DNA of 64,000 nucleotides, taken from Maricaulis maris_C. GTDB lineage: Bacteria; Pseudomonadota; Alphaproteobacteria; Caulobacterales; Maricaulaceae. This document shows positions 50,231 through 60,724 of this stretch, one piece after another. Made by a program: the position numbers and the translations under genes. Each line of letters starts with the position of its first letter. Positions within the stretch are counted from its first letter, which is position 1. Location of the stretch: the NCBI RefSeq assembly GCF_049116555.1, contig NZ_JAGDYT010000008.1:338803-402802 (forward strand). Reading direction: 5' to 3'. Below the pieces are notes generated by a model, which saw nothing but the letters and a program-made list of their open reading frames with translations, was not told the origin of the DNA and did not search any database.

Positions 50231-53200
50231 TGGATCTCCGTCCCCATATGATCGACCGACCCTGAAGTCGCTGCCGCAGGTTATTGAGCCAGATAGTCGG
50301 CTGCCTGGCGAAGGTGAGCGATCTGTGGTCTTGGCCGCCCGACCGTTCGCAGATCGCGCCGCCCGGGCGATCGCGGTTCCTGATACCTGGACCGTCGCGG
50401 AAATCGTTGAGCATGGGATCCCGGATCCTGTCCTTCGCAGCTACGTCGTCGTCGAGTTGAACGGTCGGGAGGTCGACCGTGCGACCTGGGCCGATGTCGG
50501 GCCTCGCGATGGTGATCTGATCAATGTCTTCGTGCGGCCCTGTGGCGATGACGGCGAAAAGTTCCTGCGCACCTTGCTCCAGGTCGCTGTGATCGCCGTC
50601 GCGACTTGGGTCGGTGGTGGCGCCGGCGGTGCGATCGCTTCCAGTTTCTGGGCCGCCGCGGCCGCCTCGACGATCATGGTCGTGGGAAATCTTCTCATCA
50701 ACGCACTCATCCCGCCGCCGACGCCAAGCGTCCGACAGCAAGATCGGCCGGGCACGACCTACACGATCGATGGCGGTCGCAACGCGGTTCGACGGAGTGA
50801 GGCGGTGCTTCTCCCGATGGGTGAACACCGGATCAGCCCAGACGTCATGGGTGAGCCCGTCCAGGAGATTGTCGGCGACGATATGTACTGGCGGATCCTC
50901 TACAGCTTGGGTCCGGTTGGCATCGAGTTCGACGATATCAAGATTGGTGAGACACCGATCGGCAATTACGACGGCGTCGAGATCGAGCTTCGCCTCGAAG
51001 AGGGTGCGCCCGATCACACCCTCTACGCCAATGATCCGCATACCGAGCAGGTCGGCGCTCTCCTATCGAACGCCGGCGGTTGGGTAAGTCGCACGACTGA
51101 GCCTGGCACGACGGAGGTGACCTGCATCCTGGGCTTCCGCCAGGGGCTCGGAAAGGTGAACGACGATGGCTCGTTCGGCAGTCAAACTGTCAGCGTGGAG
51201 ATGCGGTATCGGCCGGTCGGCGAGGTCGCTTGGCAAACCGCGCGGCCAGATGCGCCGGGCGCCAACGCGGCAACCGCCAATTTGGGCACCACGCGCTCAG
51301 ACTATTTCGTCGCTTTTCCTGACATCAATCAGTTCATCAACGAGGTCGCCAACGCCGGTGCGCCGAGTGGTTCGGTCAACTTCGCGGGGTCCGAGCCGGG
51401 CAAGCCCGTGCGTCGAACGATGCGGTGTGCTGTGCCTGAAGGTCAGTATGAAGTCGAGGTGCGGCGGATCACGACCGATACGTCGGATAATCAGATCCGT
51501 GACGAAGTGCACTTCGAAGCATTGCGCTCGACAGCGCCGACGGATCCGGTGCCAGAGAAACGTCTGGCGACCATGGCGTTGCGGATCAAGGCGACGGACC
51601 AGCTCAATGGCATCGTCGACCAGGTAAATGGTGTCGCGCGTCGTTGTCCGCCCAGTCTGTCGACCGCGATCGCCAACGATCCGGACGCGGATCTTAGCCT
51701 GGTAACCGCCGCGGATTGGACGACCGAACGCGTGTCCAGCAACAACGCCGACCTCGCGCTCTACCTCTATCGCGGTCCACACGCGTCCAATCCGCGCTCC
51801 GATGATCAGATCGACTGGCCGGCTTGGGCGGCGTTCTGGAAGTGGTGTGACGAAAACAGCTTCAAGTTCGATTACGTCTTCGCGTCCGATATCACTCGTG
51901 CTGAGGCGGCGCGGATGATCTGTGCTGCCGCGCGGGCGCGGCCGATAAAGATCGGCGACAAGCTCTCGGTCGTCATCGATGGGCCGAGAGCTGATGGTCC
52001 TCGTCAGCTCTTCACGGCCCGGACGGTTCGCAACTTCAAGATCACAAAGACCTTCCCGTCCGAGATCCATGCGCTCCGCGTTCCGTTCGTCAACAAGGAC
52101 AACGGGTGGTCACAAGACGAGATGATCGTCTACGCGGACGGTTATGATCTGCTGGGTGAAGCCAATGGCGGGCCGGCCGGCACGGTCGAGGCAACTGCGA
52201 TCGAAGAGCTTCAGCTTCCTGGGATAACGGATCCGGAGCAGATCTGGCGCGCAGCTCGCTTCTGGATGTACACGGCCAAGCTCCAGACCGAACGATACAC
52301 GTTCGAGAACGACATCGAGTCCATAGCCTCCCGGGCGGGTCACTACGCTCTCGCCGAGCATCCGGTGATGTTGGTCGGGTTGGGCTCCGCGCGCGTCAAA
52401 AGCGTGACGTTAGACGGTAGCGGTGACGTCGAATCCCTGGTGCTCGATGCAGACTTCACAATGGAGGCGGGTAAATCGTACGGCATCCGCTGGCGCGATG
52501 TTGTGGACGAAGGTGGTGTGGCTCGTGTGACGGTGCCTGATGGCGTCGATGTTGTAACCGAGGTCGGCACGACGAGTGTCCTGAGCTTGGTTGCTCCTGC
52601 GGATCCGGGCGATGTGCCAGGCGCCGGCGACGTCGTCGCGTTTGGTGAGGTGGGCTTGGAGACAGTTCCAATCCTCATCAAGAACATCAATCGCGCGCTC
52701 GACTTCAATGCGTCGATCGAGGCTGTCGCCTACGCTCCGACGCGGTTCACGGCCGAGCTGGGCGCCGTGCCGGCACACTCGCCGGTCATCACCTATCCGA
52801 GATATGCGCGGCCGGCGGCGCCTGTTCATACCGGCTCGAACGTGGACGAGGACGGGATCTATATCCGCTTCGACTTTGCCGAGGGTGTTGAGCCTGAGAT
52901 TGATCGGTTTGAGGTGTCTTGGCGCCAGTCTCCTGAAGCCAGCGAGGCGAAGGCGTTCTCAGCTTTGCCGCCGATCTCGGCCGAGGGGCGCGTCCTGGTG
53001 GCGCCGGCCGGTGTGCCTGGCCGGGAATATGATTTCCAAATCGTCGCCGTTGGCACGGATCGTCAGCGCTCGGATCCCCTTCTGGTCTTGAACGTTGCGT
53101 CATTCACAGATGTTCCGGTGCCCACCGGCTGTACTGTGACGCCAATGACCGAGACCGGTGCGGCTGGTGAGAAAATTCCGGGTGCGCTGTTCGTCTGTGA

Positions 53201-56200
53201 TGCAGCAACCGATCCCCGCATTGAAGGCATCCTGGTTGAGCGGAAGCCGAAGGATGCCCAGGCCAGCGAATGGCGTTCGTCGGGGGTGATCCTGCCCGCC
53301 ACCAACCCGGCCCAATTCCTTGCTCAACCTCCTGGCGGCGACTTCGACTACGGCTTCACTGCCGTAACCCGGCGCGGCGCGCGATCGGCTCCGCGGGTAG
53401 AGGTGCCGGCCGTCACGATTCCAGGCGAGCTGGTCGCAACAGACGCAACCGCGCTCGCCGGCCAGCCTGCCCAGACTGTGATCGACGACATAGCGGGCCT
53501 GGTAACGACGTATGGCAGCACGGCGTCAGCGGCGGCGAGCGCGGTCGCTGCAGAGGCGGCCAAGACGGCGGCCGAAGCGGCGCGCGATACCTCGCAGACC
53601 TACCGCGATGCGGCGCAAGCCGCCCAGGGATTGGCGGAGACCGCCCAGGCCGACGCAGAAACCGCGAAGGACGTGGCTGAGGCCGCCGCGACGAACTCCG
53701 CCAACTCGGCCACCGCGGCGTCGCAATCGGAGGTCGCCGCCGCTGCGAGCGAGCTGATCGTCTCTGACCTTGTTCGAGATCTTCTCCCGGCAACGATGGA
53801 CGGAGAAGGCGACCACTGGACCTCCTCGCTCGGTGGCTCGCCGGATAACGCCACCGGCTGGACGAGTTTCGCTGATCACACCTCGCTCGGCCGCGCGGCT
53901 GTCCTGGGTCCGCAGAACCATGCGATCGGCACGCGCGGAATGGTTCGCGTTGCGCCTGGTCGAATCTGGGAAGCGATCGCTCGCTTCGAGATCGTCGACG
54001 ATGGCGCGACGGACGAGCTGAAATACAAGATGGGCGTCTACTCCTTCGAGGACGACCAGTCGACGGTGCTCGATTCCAACCATCAGGAAGGCACCAAGAC
54101 CACCTCCGCGACCGGCGTCATCGAGCATTCTATCTTGATCGGTGCCAGCGACGTGACGCTCTCAGTCGATCTGACGCTGGACGTCGCCGCGGTCTGGTTC
54201 CGGCCTCACTTGCGAGTGAACCCGACCTCGACGCCTCAATCGGACGCGACGGTCCAGTTGGTTGAGCTGCACCTTCGGGATGTGACCGAACTGGTCGAGG
54301 CTGCCGATCACGCCTCCGCGGCCGCTACGTCGGCATCAAGCGCGACCGCGGCGTCTGGCGCGGCCTCGACATCGGCTTCGGCCTCCAGCGCGGCCCAGGT
54401 CGCAGCTGAGGCCGCTCGGGATGCCGCTCAAGGCTCGGAGACTGCTGCTGCCAACTCGGCCACCGCTTCTTCGGGCAGCGCCTCGACAGCGGCCGGCCAT
54501 GCAACGGATGCCGGCAACTCGGCCGCCGCGGCCGCGACGTCAGAGCAAAACGCTCAGTCGCATTTCAACGGGGCTGTCATTGCCTCGTCCGGTGTGATCA
54601 ACGCGTCGTTCGAGGACGGCCAGGACGGCTCAACAGATGTGCCGGCCGGCTGGATGTTCGAGGGGCTCATCGGAAGCCAGGCCGGTAAAGTTCAATACTA
54701 TGATGATGACGTCGAGCCGGGCTCCGGGTCCATCCTCAGCTATGGTCGCCATACGACGGATGCCGGCTGCTGGCAGCTCGGCAAGCGCTTCAGCGCGGCC
54801 GCCGGCGACACCCTGACTGCGAGCGTTTGGGTTCACGGCGTCACCAGCGTCAATGATTGGCCGGGATCTCGCAATCCCGTCAACGAGACGTTCATGGCGG
54901 AGGATGATGCGCAGCTCCTCTTCCGCAGCTTCGACGGCGCCGGAAATCTGATCGAAGAAGTGCACACCGACACGGCTGCTCAGATCTTCATCGACGCGGG
55001 CAATACGAGCGGGACACCGGGCGATCACGACCTTGTGGCGAGCTATGTCCTGCCAGCCGAAACCGCCGAGGTTGAGGTCTGGATCCGCGCGCTTGACGGC
55101 GACGGTGAGCTGCAGTCCTACAATTTCGTGACCGGCAATGCCGCGATCAAGTTCGACAATTTCGAGATCTCGTCGACCGGGCAGCTGTCGGATATCACCG
55201 GCGCCACCGCAAGCGCGCTCGAGGCCGCTCGAGCATCAACCATCAACGCATCCGCGGCCGCCTCGTCAGCGACGGCCTCCGGCAACTCCGCCACGGCAGC
55301 GCAAACCGCCCAGGTCGCGGCCGAGAGCGCTCGCGATTCCGCGCTCGGTGCCGAGACCAATGCATCAGATTCGGCGACCGCGGCTGCCGGCAGCGCGTCG
55401 GCCGCCGCGACGAGCGCCACCGACGCCGGTAATTCCGCGACCGCCGCCCAAACCGCGCAGACCGCGGCCGAGAGCGCCAGGACGGGCGCTGAGGGCGCGG
55501 AGGCGTCCGCGGCTTCCCATGCGTCGGCCGCCGCTGGATCGGCCTCCACGGCCGCCACAAGCGCGACAGACGCCGAGACTGCCGCCACCGCGGCGGAAGC
55601 GAGCCAGGTCGCCGCCGATGTGCAGCGTGTCCAAGTGCGCCGTGATCTGATGTCGATGGGCGCGATGTCGCCGGTCGTCGTGACGAAGGATCAGAGTCAC
55701 GACATCACGGCTTTCGAGCCGAACACACAGCTCTTCAAGAACGGCGTCTTGGTCACGACCCTGGCGAACGCCTACGACACGCACACGCTCTTCGCGGCGG
55801 ATGTCGACGTCGGCGATGTACTGGAGGCCGACAAGCCGTTCGTCGTCAAACCGCTCAATCTCGGCGCGACCGGCGTCCCTGTCGTCGCAGCGGGCACGGA
55901 GTTCGTCACCTACACGAACAGAAACTATCCGGCCGCGTTCGTGTTCTTCGCTCCCCATGTCGACGCCCGAGTCGCCGTCGCGATGGACACGGACGACTTC
56001 ACCTCGCCGCTCTACACCGTCGATGTTCCAGCCGGCCAGGCTGTCACCCTCAGCCATGACGAAGATCCATCGGTCTCTCGGGTCTGGCGTTTCAAGGCGA
56101 CCGGGCCGGTTTGTGTTGCGCTCCATTCGGCCAGCAACAACGACAATCATGTCGTCTGGCCAGCAGCCCGTCAGATTGTGTGGGGTCGCGGCGCTCTCAA

Positions 56201-59200
56201 TCCGCATGCCTTTAAGATTGCCGGCACCATTACGCACCACGACGCGATCACGGGCGGGACGTACGCCTCGGAGGTTACGGCGGAGGGTGTCGGGCTGTTC
56301 GCTCGCGACACCGGTGACGGCGACGGGTCGGAGGATGATACTTCCATGCCGGTTGAAGCGCTCGGTGACACCTACCTGCTCAATCATGACCTGGAAGGTT
56401 TCCGGGTCGTGATGATCGAGGAGGACACCAAGATCGAGATCCGCAACGCGGCCGGCACAATCAAGCAGACGATTACCGCTGCAGCGGGTGCCGCCTTCAC
56501 CAGCCCGGACGAACAGGACTTCGGCGCCGAGTCCGGCGAGCCTGGCACCGGATTGCAGTGGTCGGACGGCCCCTTCCTCTTCACGGGATCTCGGCCGTTC
56601 CTTTTGCGGACGAATGACGACGACGGACACGAGTACAACGCGATCGGCTACCGGTCCGACCTGCGTCAATCTTTCTCGCCGGCCCAGGTGTTGGCGGCCG
56701 GCTATCACGCCGCGTCTTCCGCTAGCTCTGCCGCGACCGCCTCTGGCCACGCCACCGACGCCTCCAGCTCGGCCGCCGCCGCGTCGTCGAGTGCCCTAGC
56801 TGCAAGCGCATCGGAGGGCGCCGCCGACACCTCAGCGACCGATGCATCGACCAGCGCTACGGCCGCCAATACCTCGGCGTCAAATGCTCAGGCGAGCGCT
56901 GATGCAGCGTCTACTTCGGCCGCCGCAGCCAATGCGTCCGAGTTGGCGGCCGACGCGAGCCATGATGGGGCGCGTGCCGACATCTACGCCGGCATCGTTC
57001 CTGAAGGCTTTAGTGATCTTGCGCGCTGGCGCACCTCAGCGGGCGGAGATCCCGCGAGCCTGGGGGTCGCGACTGGTCTGGTTGTAGCGGTGCCCAATAT
57101 TGGTGACGTCTGGCAGCGGGACTTCGCCGCCGGCGTCTCCGGCAATTGGTATCCGAAAACCGTGCATCCTTGGAATGAGGGCCAGGAGATCGAGTTCACG
57201 GTTATGGTCCAGCTCGTGTCCGGCGGCAGCGCCGCCCGCCCGATCACCTTTTACATCCAGGGTCTCGATGAGAATTACAATAGCGTCTTCTCGGCCGCGG
57301 CGACGCAAGTTACGTCCGATCTGAAGACGTCAGACGGTTGGCAGACCTTCACCGCCGTCCTCACGATCCCGCCGACCACGAACGGTGCAGTGCAATGGCG
57401 CCCGCGCCTACACACTTCGAATGCGAACGGAACCGGTTCGGCAACGTTTGAGCTGGCGCGGTTCTTCTGGGAAGACGTCACATCGCGCAATGCCGCCGCC
57501 AGCTCCGCCGCAGCGTCTCTTACGAGCGAGCAGGCAGCCGGCACGCATGCCACCGCTGCCGGTTCGTCCGCTTCGGCATCTGAGGTGTCGCGCATTGCCG
57601 CCGAGGCTGCACGAGACGACGCGTCGATGACGGCGACCTTGCTCTTCCCCAACTCGTTTGAGGAAGGCGGGCTCTTCTGGCGCGCCGGCGGCTCTGGCAA
57701 GCCGGATATCAACGACCCGTTTACGAACTACACCTACGGCAATGACGATCCGGATTTCGGCAACTACGCCGAGCCTCCGGCCGTCTCGAACAAAACGATC
57801 GCGCCGGAGGGATGGTTGCTCTGTGACCCGGACAAGGTCTGGGAAATCACCGTTGTCCTGAAGGCGACGGTCGACACCGACGGCAGCTCTACGATCTGGT
57901 ACCGAGTGGGGCTTTATTCGGCGACGGCCGGTCACACCACCCTCGACTCGAACCTGCAAACATCCTCTGCGAATTTTGAAGTCGCGGATGGCGTCATCAC
58001 CCGCAAGGTAACGATGGGCGGCCAGAACACCGACGCCGAGTTGAAGTTCGACGCCGGCGCCTACTATTTCCGGCCGCACCTTCGGACGGACACCGACGGC
58101 ACCGACGGTACGGTTGGCCAGTGTCGCATCGGCTCGATTTCCGTGCGTGAGGTTACCAGCGAACGGGCATCGGCCGCCTCGGCCGCGGCCGCTCTGACGA
58201 GCGAGGGCAATGCATCTGCCTCGGCGTCGGACGCTGGCGGTCACGCAACCGCCGCGTCTTCGAGCGCCGCGACGGCGCAGACCGAAGCATCCAATGCCGC
58301 CGCGAGTGCGAGCACGGCGTCCTCGGCCGCCGGCGACGCTGCCGTCTCCGAAACGAACGCGGGCAATAGTGCCAGCTCGGCCGCGGGTTCGGCGACCGCG
58401 GCATCATCGAGCGCATCTGCAGCCTCGACCGACGCACAGGCGGCGGCCACTTCCGCGAGCCTGGCGGCACAAATGGTCGGCGCCACGGTCTACGATCATG
58501 ACTTCCTGGCCGAGGGGATCAGCAGTTGGGAAGAACCGACTGCGGACATGACGCTGGCGGCCGATGCTGAAGGCATGTTGTGCACGTCGACGGCTGCCTC
58601 TCCTACCGATGGCGGAAAGACGGACGGCGTTCGAACAAACCTTGGCGCCGAGCGCGAACGCGCCGTTGCCGGCCGGAAGGTGCGCGTGTCCGTTCTGGCC
58701 AAGAAACCGGCATCGAATGCGACGGCCGAGTTCGCCGTTGCCTATTCCACCGATGGCGAGGGGAACTCCTCCTGGCAGGACTTCACGCCGACCTCGTCGT
58801 TCGCCTGGTATCGGTTCGACTACGACATCGATGCGCCGACCGACATGTCGACGCTCGACGGGTCTGAGTGGATCGGGATCAATGCCGACACGTCAGCGGC
58901 CGGCAAGGGCCTGATCGTCCAGCGTGTCATCGTCGAGATCTACGAGGTCGGCGCGACGGTCGATCAGCACGCTTCCGCGATCGCGAGCCTTCAAACGAAT
59001 TCGGCGATCTGGTCTGTCCTGGTCGCGGCGGCCGGCGGTGAGCCGGCCCTGGTCCAGCTGCTCGCCGGCGAAGGTGGTTCGCAAATCGTCCAGGCGGCTG
59101 AGGCGCTCTACTTCTACAACTCAGCTGGCGGCGGGTCTCATCTCAAGGCGATGGAGGTCGTCAATCAGATCGTCCACATCATCAAAGAGCTTCGGCTCTC

Positions 59201-59963
59201 CGATGATGCGGCGATGACGATGTACACCGGGAGCCCTGGCATCCTGCGCGCCTGTTACGGCAAGCATCCGAGCACCGGCAAGCTGGGTCGCTTCGCCTAT
59301 GACGCGGCTGGAAATCCGCTTGAAGAATTCAACTTCGACGACGGAACCTATGCGCTTCATGCTCGCGCCCTGGCGGGTGGCATCCTCGGTGCCCGGAAGA
59401 CTGCGTCAGTCTCCAGTCATGATTTCCTCAGCTCGGCGGTGTCAGACACCAACGCGCCGAAAGCGACTTACTGGACTCTTCTCAACCTGACGACGCCCGA
59501 GTGTCCGGTGGAAGTGGGCGGGCTCATCGAGCCGCGGCTCTCTTACCTGCTGAAGCACCGGTACAATGCGTTCGAGTGGTTCTGTTTCTGGCATCGCGTC
59601 CGGCTGATCGCCGTCTACGACGACGACACCGAGGCGGAAACCTACCCCTACGACACCATCGAATTCGACGTCGGCGGCGCGGCCAATACCGGCGGAGGCC
59701 CCGCGACGGGAACGAACTACCTGAAGCGCGTTCCGTTCTTTGAAACCGGAGAGCCTGAGGTCGCGACCGGGTACCCCTGGGTGAACGGGTCCAAGGTGCT
59801 CCGAGGCGTCAAAGCGAAGGTGCAGATCGATGCTCTCGACCGTTCCGGAGGCAACTGCGTCTTCGGCGGCACCTGGAGCCCGAGCTATCTGCGCGACGAT
59901 CAGGCTCTCGAAAACGTGGTTCTTTCGGTGCGAACTCACACGCCCGATCTGACCGAAACCTAG
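50217..59963 (+). CDS. Giant tail tip/fibre protein, fused I-J type, TTG start
   Basis: 3248 codons from TTG 50217, which has GGAGG 6 nt upstream; earlier in-frame starts lie inside the peptidase gene. Residues about 1-115 look like the beta-grasp part of lambda gpI. A hydrophobic segment follows at about 116-167, then a J-like hub (about 180-870) and FN3-like domains (about 870-1090). The distal part alternates six Ala/Ser-rich blocks (about 1101-1185, 1361-1455, 1662-1804, 2163-2253, 2424-2470, 2648-2753) with beta-rich modules that may bind carbohydrate. It likely determines host range. Confidence 0.88.
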   Translation: MSPLDGSPSPYDRPTLKSLPQVIEPDSRLPGEGERSVVLAARPFADRAARAIAVPDTWTVAEIVEHGIPDPVLRSYVVVELNGREVDRATWADVGPRDGDLINVFVRPCGDDGEKFLRTLLQVAVIAVATWVGGGAGGAIASSFWAAAAASTIMVVGNLLINALIPPPTPSVRQQDRPGTTYTIDGGRNAVRRSEAVLLPMGEHRISPDVMGEPVQEIVGDDMYWRILYSLGPVGIEFDDIKIGETPIGNYDGVEIELRLEEGAPDHTLYANDPHTEQVGALLSNAGGWVSRTTEPGTTEVTCILGFRQGLGKVNDDGSFGSQTVSVEMRYRPVGEVAWQTARPDAPGANAATANLGTTRSDYFVAFPDINQFINEVANAGAPSGSVNFAGSEPGKPVRRTMRCAVPEGQYEVEVRRITTDTSDNQIRDEVHFEALRSTAPTDPVPEKRLATMALRIKATDQLNGIVDQVNGVARRCPPSLSTAIANDPDADLSLVTAADWTTERVSSNNADLALYLYRGPHASNPRSDDQIDWPAWAAFWKWCDENSFKFDYVFASDITRAEAARMICAAARARPIKIGDKLSVVIDGPRADGPRQLFTARTVRNFKITKTFPSEIHALRVPFVNKDNGWSQDEMIVYADGYDLLGEANGGPAGTVEATAIEELQLPGITDPEQIWRAARFWMYTAKLQTERYTFENDIESIASRAGHYALAEHPVMLVGLGSARVKSVTLDGSGDVESLVLDADFTMEAGKSYGIRWRDVVDEGGVARVTVPDGVDVVTEVGTTSVLSLVAPADPGDVPGAGDVVAFGEVGLETVPILIKNINRALDFNASIEAVAYAPTRFTAELGAVPAHSPVITYPRYARPAAPVHTGSNVDEDGIYIRFDFAEGVEPEIDRFEVSWRQSPEASEAKAFSALPPISAEGRVLVAPAGVPGREYDFQIVAVGTDRQRSDPLLVLNVASFTDVPVPTGCTVTPMTETGAAGEKIPGALFVCDAATDPRIEGILVERKPKDAQASEWRSSGVILPATNPAQFLAQPPGGDFDYGFTAVTRRGARSAPRVEVPAVTIPGELVATDATALAGQPAQTVIDDIAGLVTTYGSTASAAASAVAAEAAKTAAEAARDTSQTYRDAAQAAQGLAETAQADAETAKDVAEAAATNSANSATAASQSEVAAAASELIVSDLVRDLLPATMDGEGDHWTSSLGGSPDNATGWTSFADHTSLGRAAVLGPQNHAIGTRGMVRVAPGRIWEAIARFEIVDDGATDELKYKMGVYSFEDDQSTVLDSNHQEGTKTTSATGVIEHSILIGASDVTLSVDLTLDVAAVWFRPHLRVNPTSTPQSDATVQLVELHLRDVTELVEAADHASAAATSASSATAASGAASTSASASSAAQVAAEAARDAAQGSETAAANSATASSGSASTAAGHATDAGNSAAAAATSEQNAQSHFNGAVIASSGVINASFEDGQDGSTDVPAGWMFEGLIGSQAGKVQYYDDDVEPGSGSILSYGRHTTDAGCWQLGKRFSAAAGDTLTASVWVHGVTSVNDWPGSRNPVNETFMAEDDAQLLFRSFDGAGNLIEEVHTDTAAQIFIDAGNTSGTPGDHDLVASYVLPAETAEVEVWIRALDGDGELQSYNFVTGNAAIKFDNFEISSTGQLSDITGATASALEAARASTINASAAASSATASGNSATAAQTAQVAAESARDSALGAETNASDSATAAAGSASAAATSATDAGNSATAAQTAQTAAESARTGAEGAEASAASHASAAAGSASTAATSATDAETAATAAEASQVAADVQRVQVRRDLMSMGAMSPVVVTKDQSHDITAFEPNTQLFKNGVLVTTLANAYDTHTLFAADVDVGDVLEADKPFVVKPLNLGATGVPVVAAGTEFVTYTNRNYPAAFVFFAPHVDARVAVAMDTDDFTSPLYTVDVPAGQAVTLSHDEDPSVSRVWRFKATGPVCVALHSASNNDNHVVWPAARQIVWGRGALNPHAFKIAGTITHHDAITGGTYASEVTAEGVGLFARDTGDGDGSEDDTSMPVEALGDTYLLNHDLEGFRVVMIEEDTKIEIRNAAGTIKQTITAAAGAAFTSPDEQDFGAESGEPGTGLQWSDGPFLFTGSRPFLLRTNDDDGHEYNAIGYRSDLRQSFSPAQVLAAGYHAASSASSAATASGHATDASSSAAAASSSALAASASEGAADTSATDASTSATAANTSASNAQASADAASTSAAAANASELAADASHDGARADIYAGIVPEGFSDLARWRTSAGGDPASLGVATGLVVAVPNIGDVWQRDFAAGVSGNWYPKTVHPWNEGQEIEFTVMVQLVSGGSAARPITFYIQGLDENYNSVFSAAATQVTSDLKTSDGWQTFTAVLTIPPTTNGAVQWRPRLHTSNANGTGSATFELARFFWEDVTSRNAAASSAAASLTSEQAAGTHATAAGSSASASEVSRIAAEAARDDASMTATLLFPNSFEEGGLFWRAGGSGKPDINDPFTNYTYGNDDPDFGNYAEPPAVSNKTIAPEGWLLCDPDKVWEITVVLKATVDTDGSSTIWYRVGLYSATAGHTTLDSNLQTSSANFEVADGVITRKVTMGGQNTDAELKFDAGAYYFRPHLRTDTDGTDGTVGQCRIGSISVREVTSERASAASAAAALTSEGNASASASDAGGHATAASSSAATAQTEASNAAASASTASSAAGDAAVSETNAGNSASSAAGSATAASSSASAASTDAQAAATSASLAAQMVGATVYDHDFLAEGISSWEEPTADMTLAADAEGMLCTSTAASPTDGGKTDGVRTNLGAERERAVAGRKVRVSVLAKKPASNATAEFAVAYSTDGEGNSSWQDFTPTSSFAWYRFDYDIDAPTDMSTLDGSEWIGINADTSAAGKGLIVQRVIVEIYEVGATVDQHASAIASLQTNSAIWSVLVAAAGGEPALVQLLAGEGGSQIVQAAEALYFYNSAGGGSHLKAMEVVNQIVHIIKELRLSDDAAMTMYTGSPGILRACYGKHPSTGKLGRFAYDAAGNPLEEFNFDDGTYALHARALAGGILGARKTASVSSHDFLSSAVSDTNAPKATYWTLLNLTTPECPVEVGGLIEPRLSYLLKHRYNAFEWFCFWHRVRLIAVYDDDTEAETYPYDTIEFDVGGAANTGGGPATGTNYLKRVPFFETGEPEVATGYPWVNGSKVLRGVKAKVQIDALDRSGGNCVFGGTWSPSYLRDDQALENVVLSVRTHTPDLTET

Positions 59964-59985
59964 CGATCAACAAGGAGATATCGCG

Positions 59986-60255
59986 ATGACAGACTTCAGT
60001 GATCCCGCCGCCCGCGCGGCATTCCGGGACAGTAACGCGGCCGACGCCGCCGCCTACAACGGCGCGGTCCTGGCCGAGGTGACGGCCTGCTACTCGCAGA
60101 TCGGCGCGTTGGTCGATGAGCTGGTCGTGACCAACGACGCGGACGCTCAGCTTCGAGATGAGCTGAAAGCTCTGAAGAAGCTGGCCGATCATCAGTTCGA
60201 TAAGAACATCCGGCCGCTGATCGAAACGGAAGAGGATCCGGATCCCGAAGCTTAG
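59986..60255 (+). CDS. Small late protein after the tail fibre
   Basis: 89 residues, acidic and helical (DAAAYNGAVLAEVTACYSQIGALVDELVV). It follows the fibre gene by 22 bp and precedes a terminator. It could be a fibre-assembly chaperone by position; no motif confirms this. Confidence 0.55.
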   Translation: MTDFSDPAARAAFRDSNAADAAAYNGAVLAEVTACYSQIGALVDELVVTNDADAQLRDELKALKKLADHQFDKNIRPLIETEEDPDPEA

Positions 60256-60276
60256 TCAGATCAGCGCCGGGGAGTG

Positions 60277-60297
60277 GCCGCCAAGGGCGGCTTTTTT
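60277..60297 (+). terminator. Rho-independent terminator after the tail genes
   Basis: GCCGCC-AAG-GGCGGC (60277-60291) followed by TTTTTT. A canonical terminator separating tail and lysis genes. Confidence 0.9.
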
Positions 60298-60318
60298 GTG
60301 CCTGTACGGGAGGGGTAA

Positions 60319-60669
60319 ATGGCCCGAGACGGAACGAAGGACGCCAACCACAACGACATCCTGCGTGAGGTCGGGGCATTGGGTGGACAGGTCGACCGAT
60401 TGGCCGATGAAACGGCCGACGGATTCGACACTCTGAGGCGGGAGATGGAGGAAGCTCGCAAGGCGCGAGATGAGATCTTCCGCCGGCTGCGCGCGATCGA
60501 GATCGCCAAGGCCATCGAGGATGGTGTGGATGAGAAGGTGAAGGTTCGTGCGGATCGGTTCCGCAAGGTCTTCTACGAGCTTCTGCGGATGTTCGTTCCG
60601 CCGGGTGCGATCGGCGCCCTCGTAGTCATGTTCGTTCTTTGGTGGACGCAGAACCACCCAACACAGTGA
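60319..60669 (+). CDS. Coiled-coil protein with C-terminal membrane span, holin candidate
   Basis: 116 residues. An N-terminal coiled coil (about 10-75) and basic stretch are followed by one membrane span (IGALVVMFVLWW) near the C-terminus. Being first in the lysis cassette, it could be a holin, antiholin or regulator; single-span C-terminal topology is unusual for the classic holin classes. Confidence 0.55.
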   Translation: MARDGTKDANHNDILREVGALGGQVDRLADETADGFDTLRREMEEARKARDEIFRRLRAIEIAKAIEDGVDEKVKVRADRFRKVFYELLRMFVPPGAIGALVVMFVLWWTQNHPTQ

Positions 60670-60681
60670 ACGACGCTGAAA

Positions 60682-60707
60682 CGGCCGCCCAGGGCGGCCG
60701 CTTTGCT
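60682..60707 (+). terminator. GC hairpin within the lysis cassette
   Basis: A 9-bp stem (CGGCCGCCC/GGGCGGCCG, 60682-60700, essentially no loop unless the inner pair opens) followed by CTTTGCT. A weak terminator or stability element. Confidence 0.5.
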
Positions 60708-60724
60708 ATCTGAAAGGATCTATC

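Noticed and set aside
53516..58475. Ala/Ser-rich blocks as possible minisatellite DNA
   Set aside because: Blocks keep the reading frame, vary in codons and alternate with folded modules, as expected for fibre stalks, so they are not DNA-level repeats.
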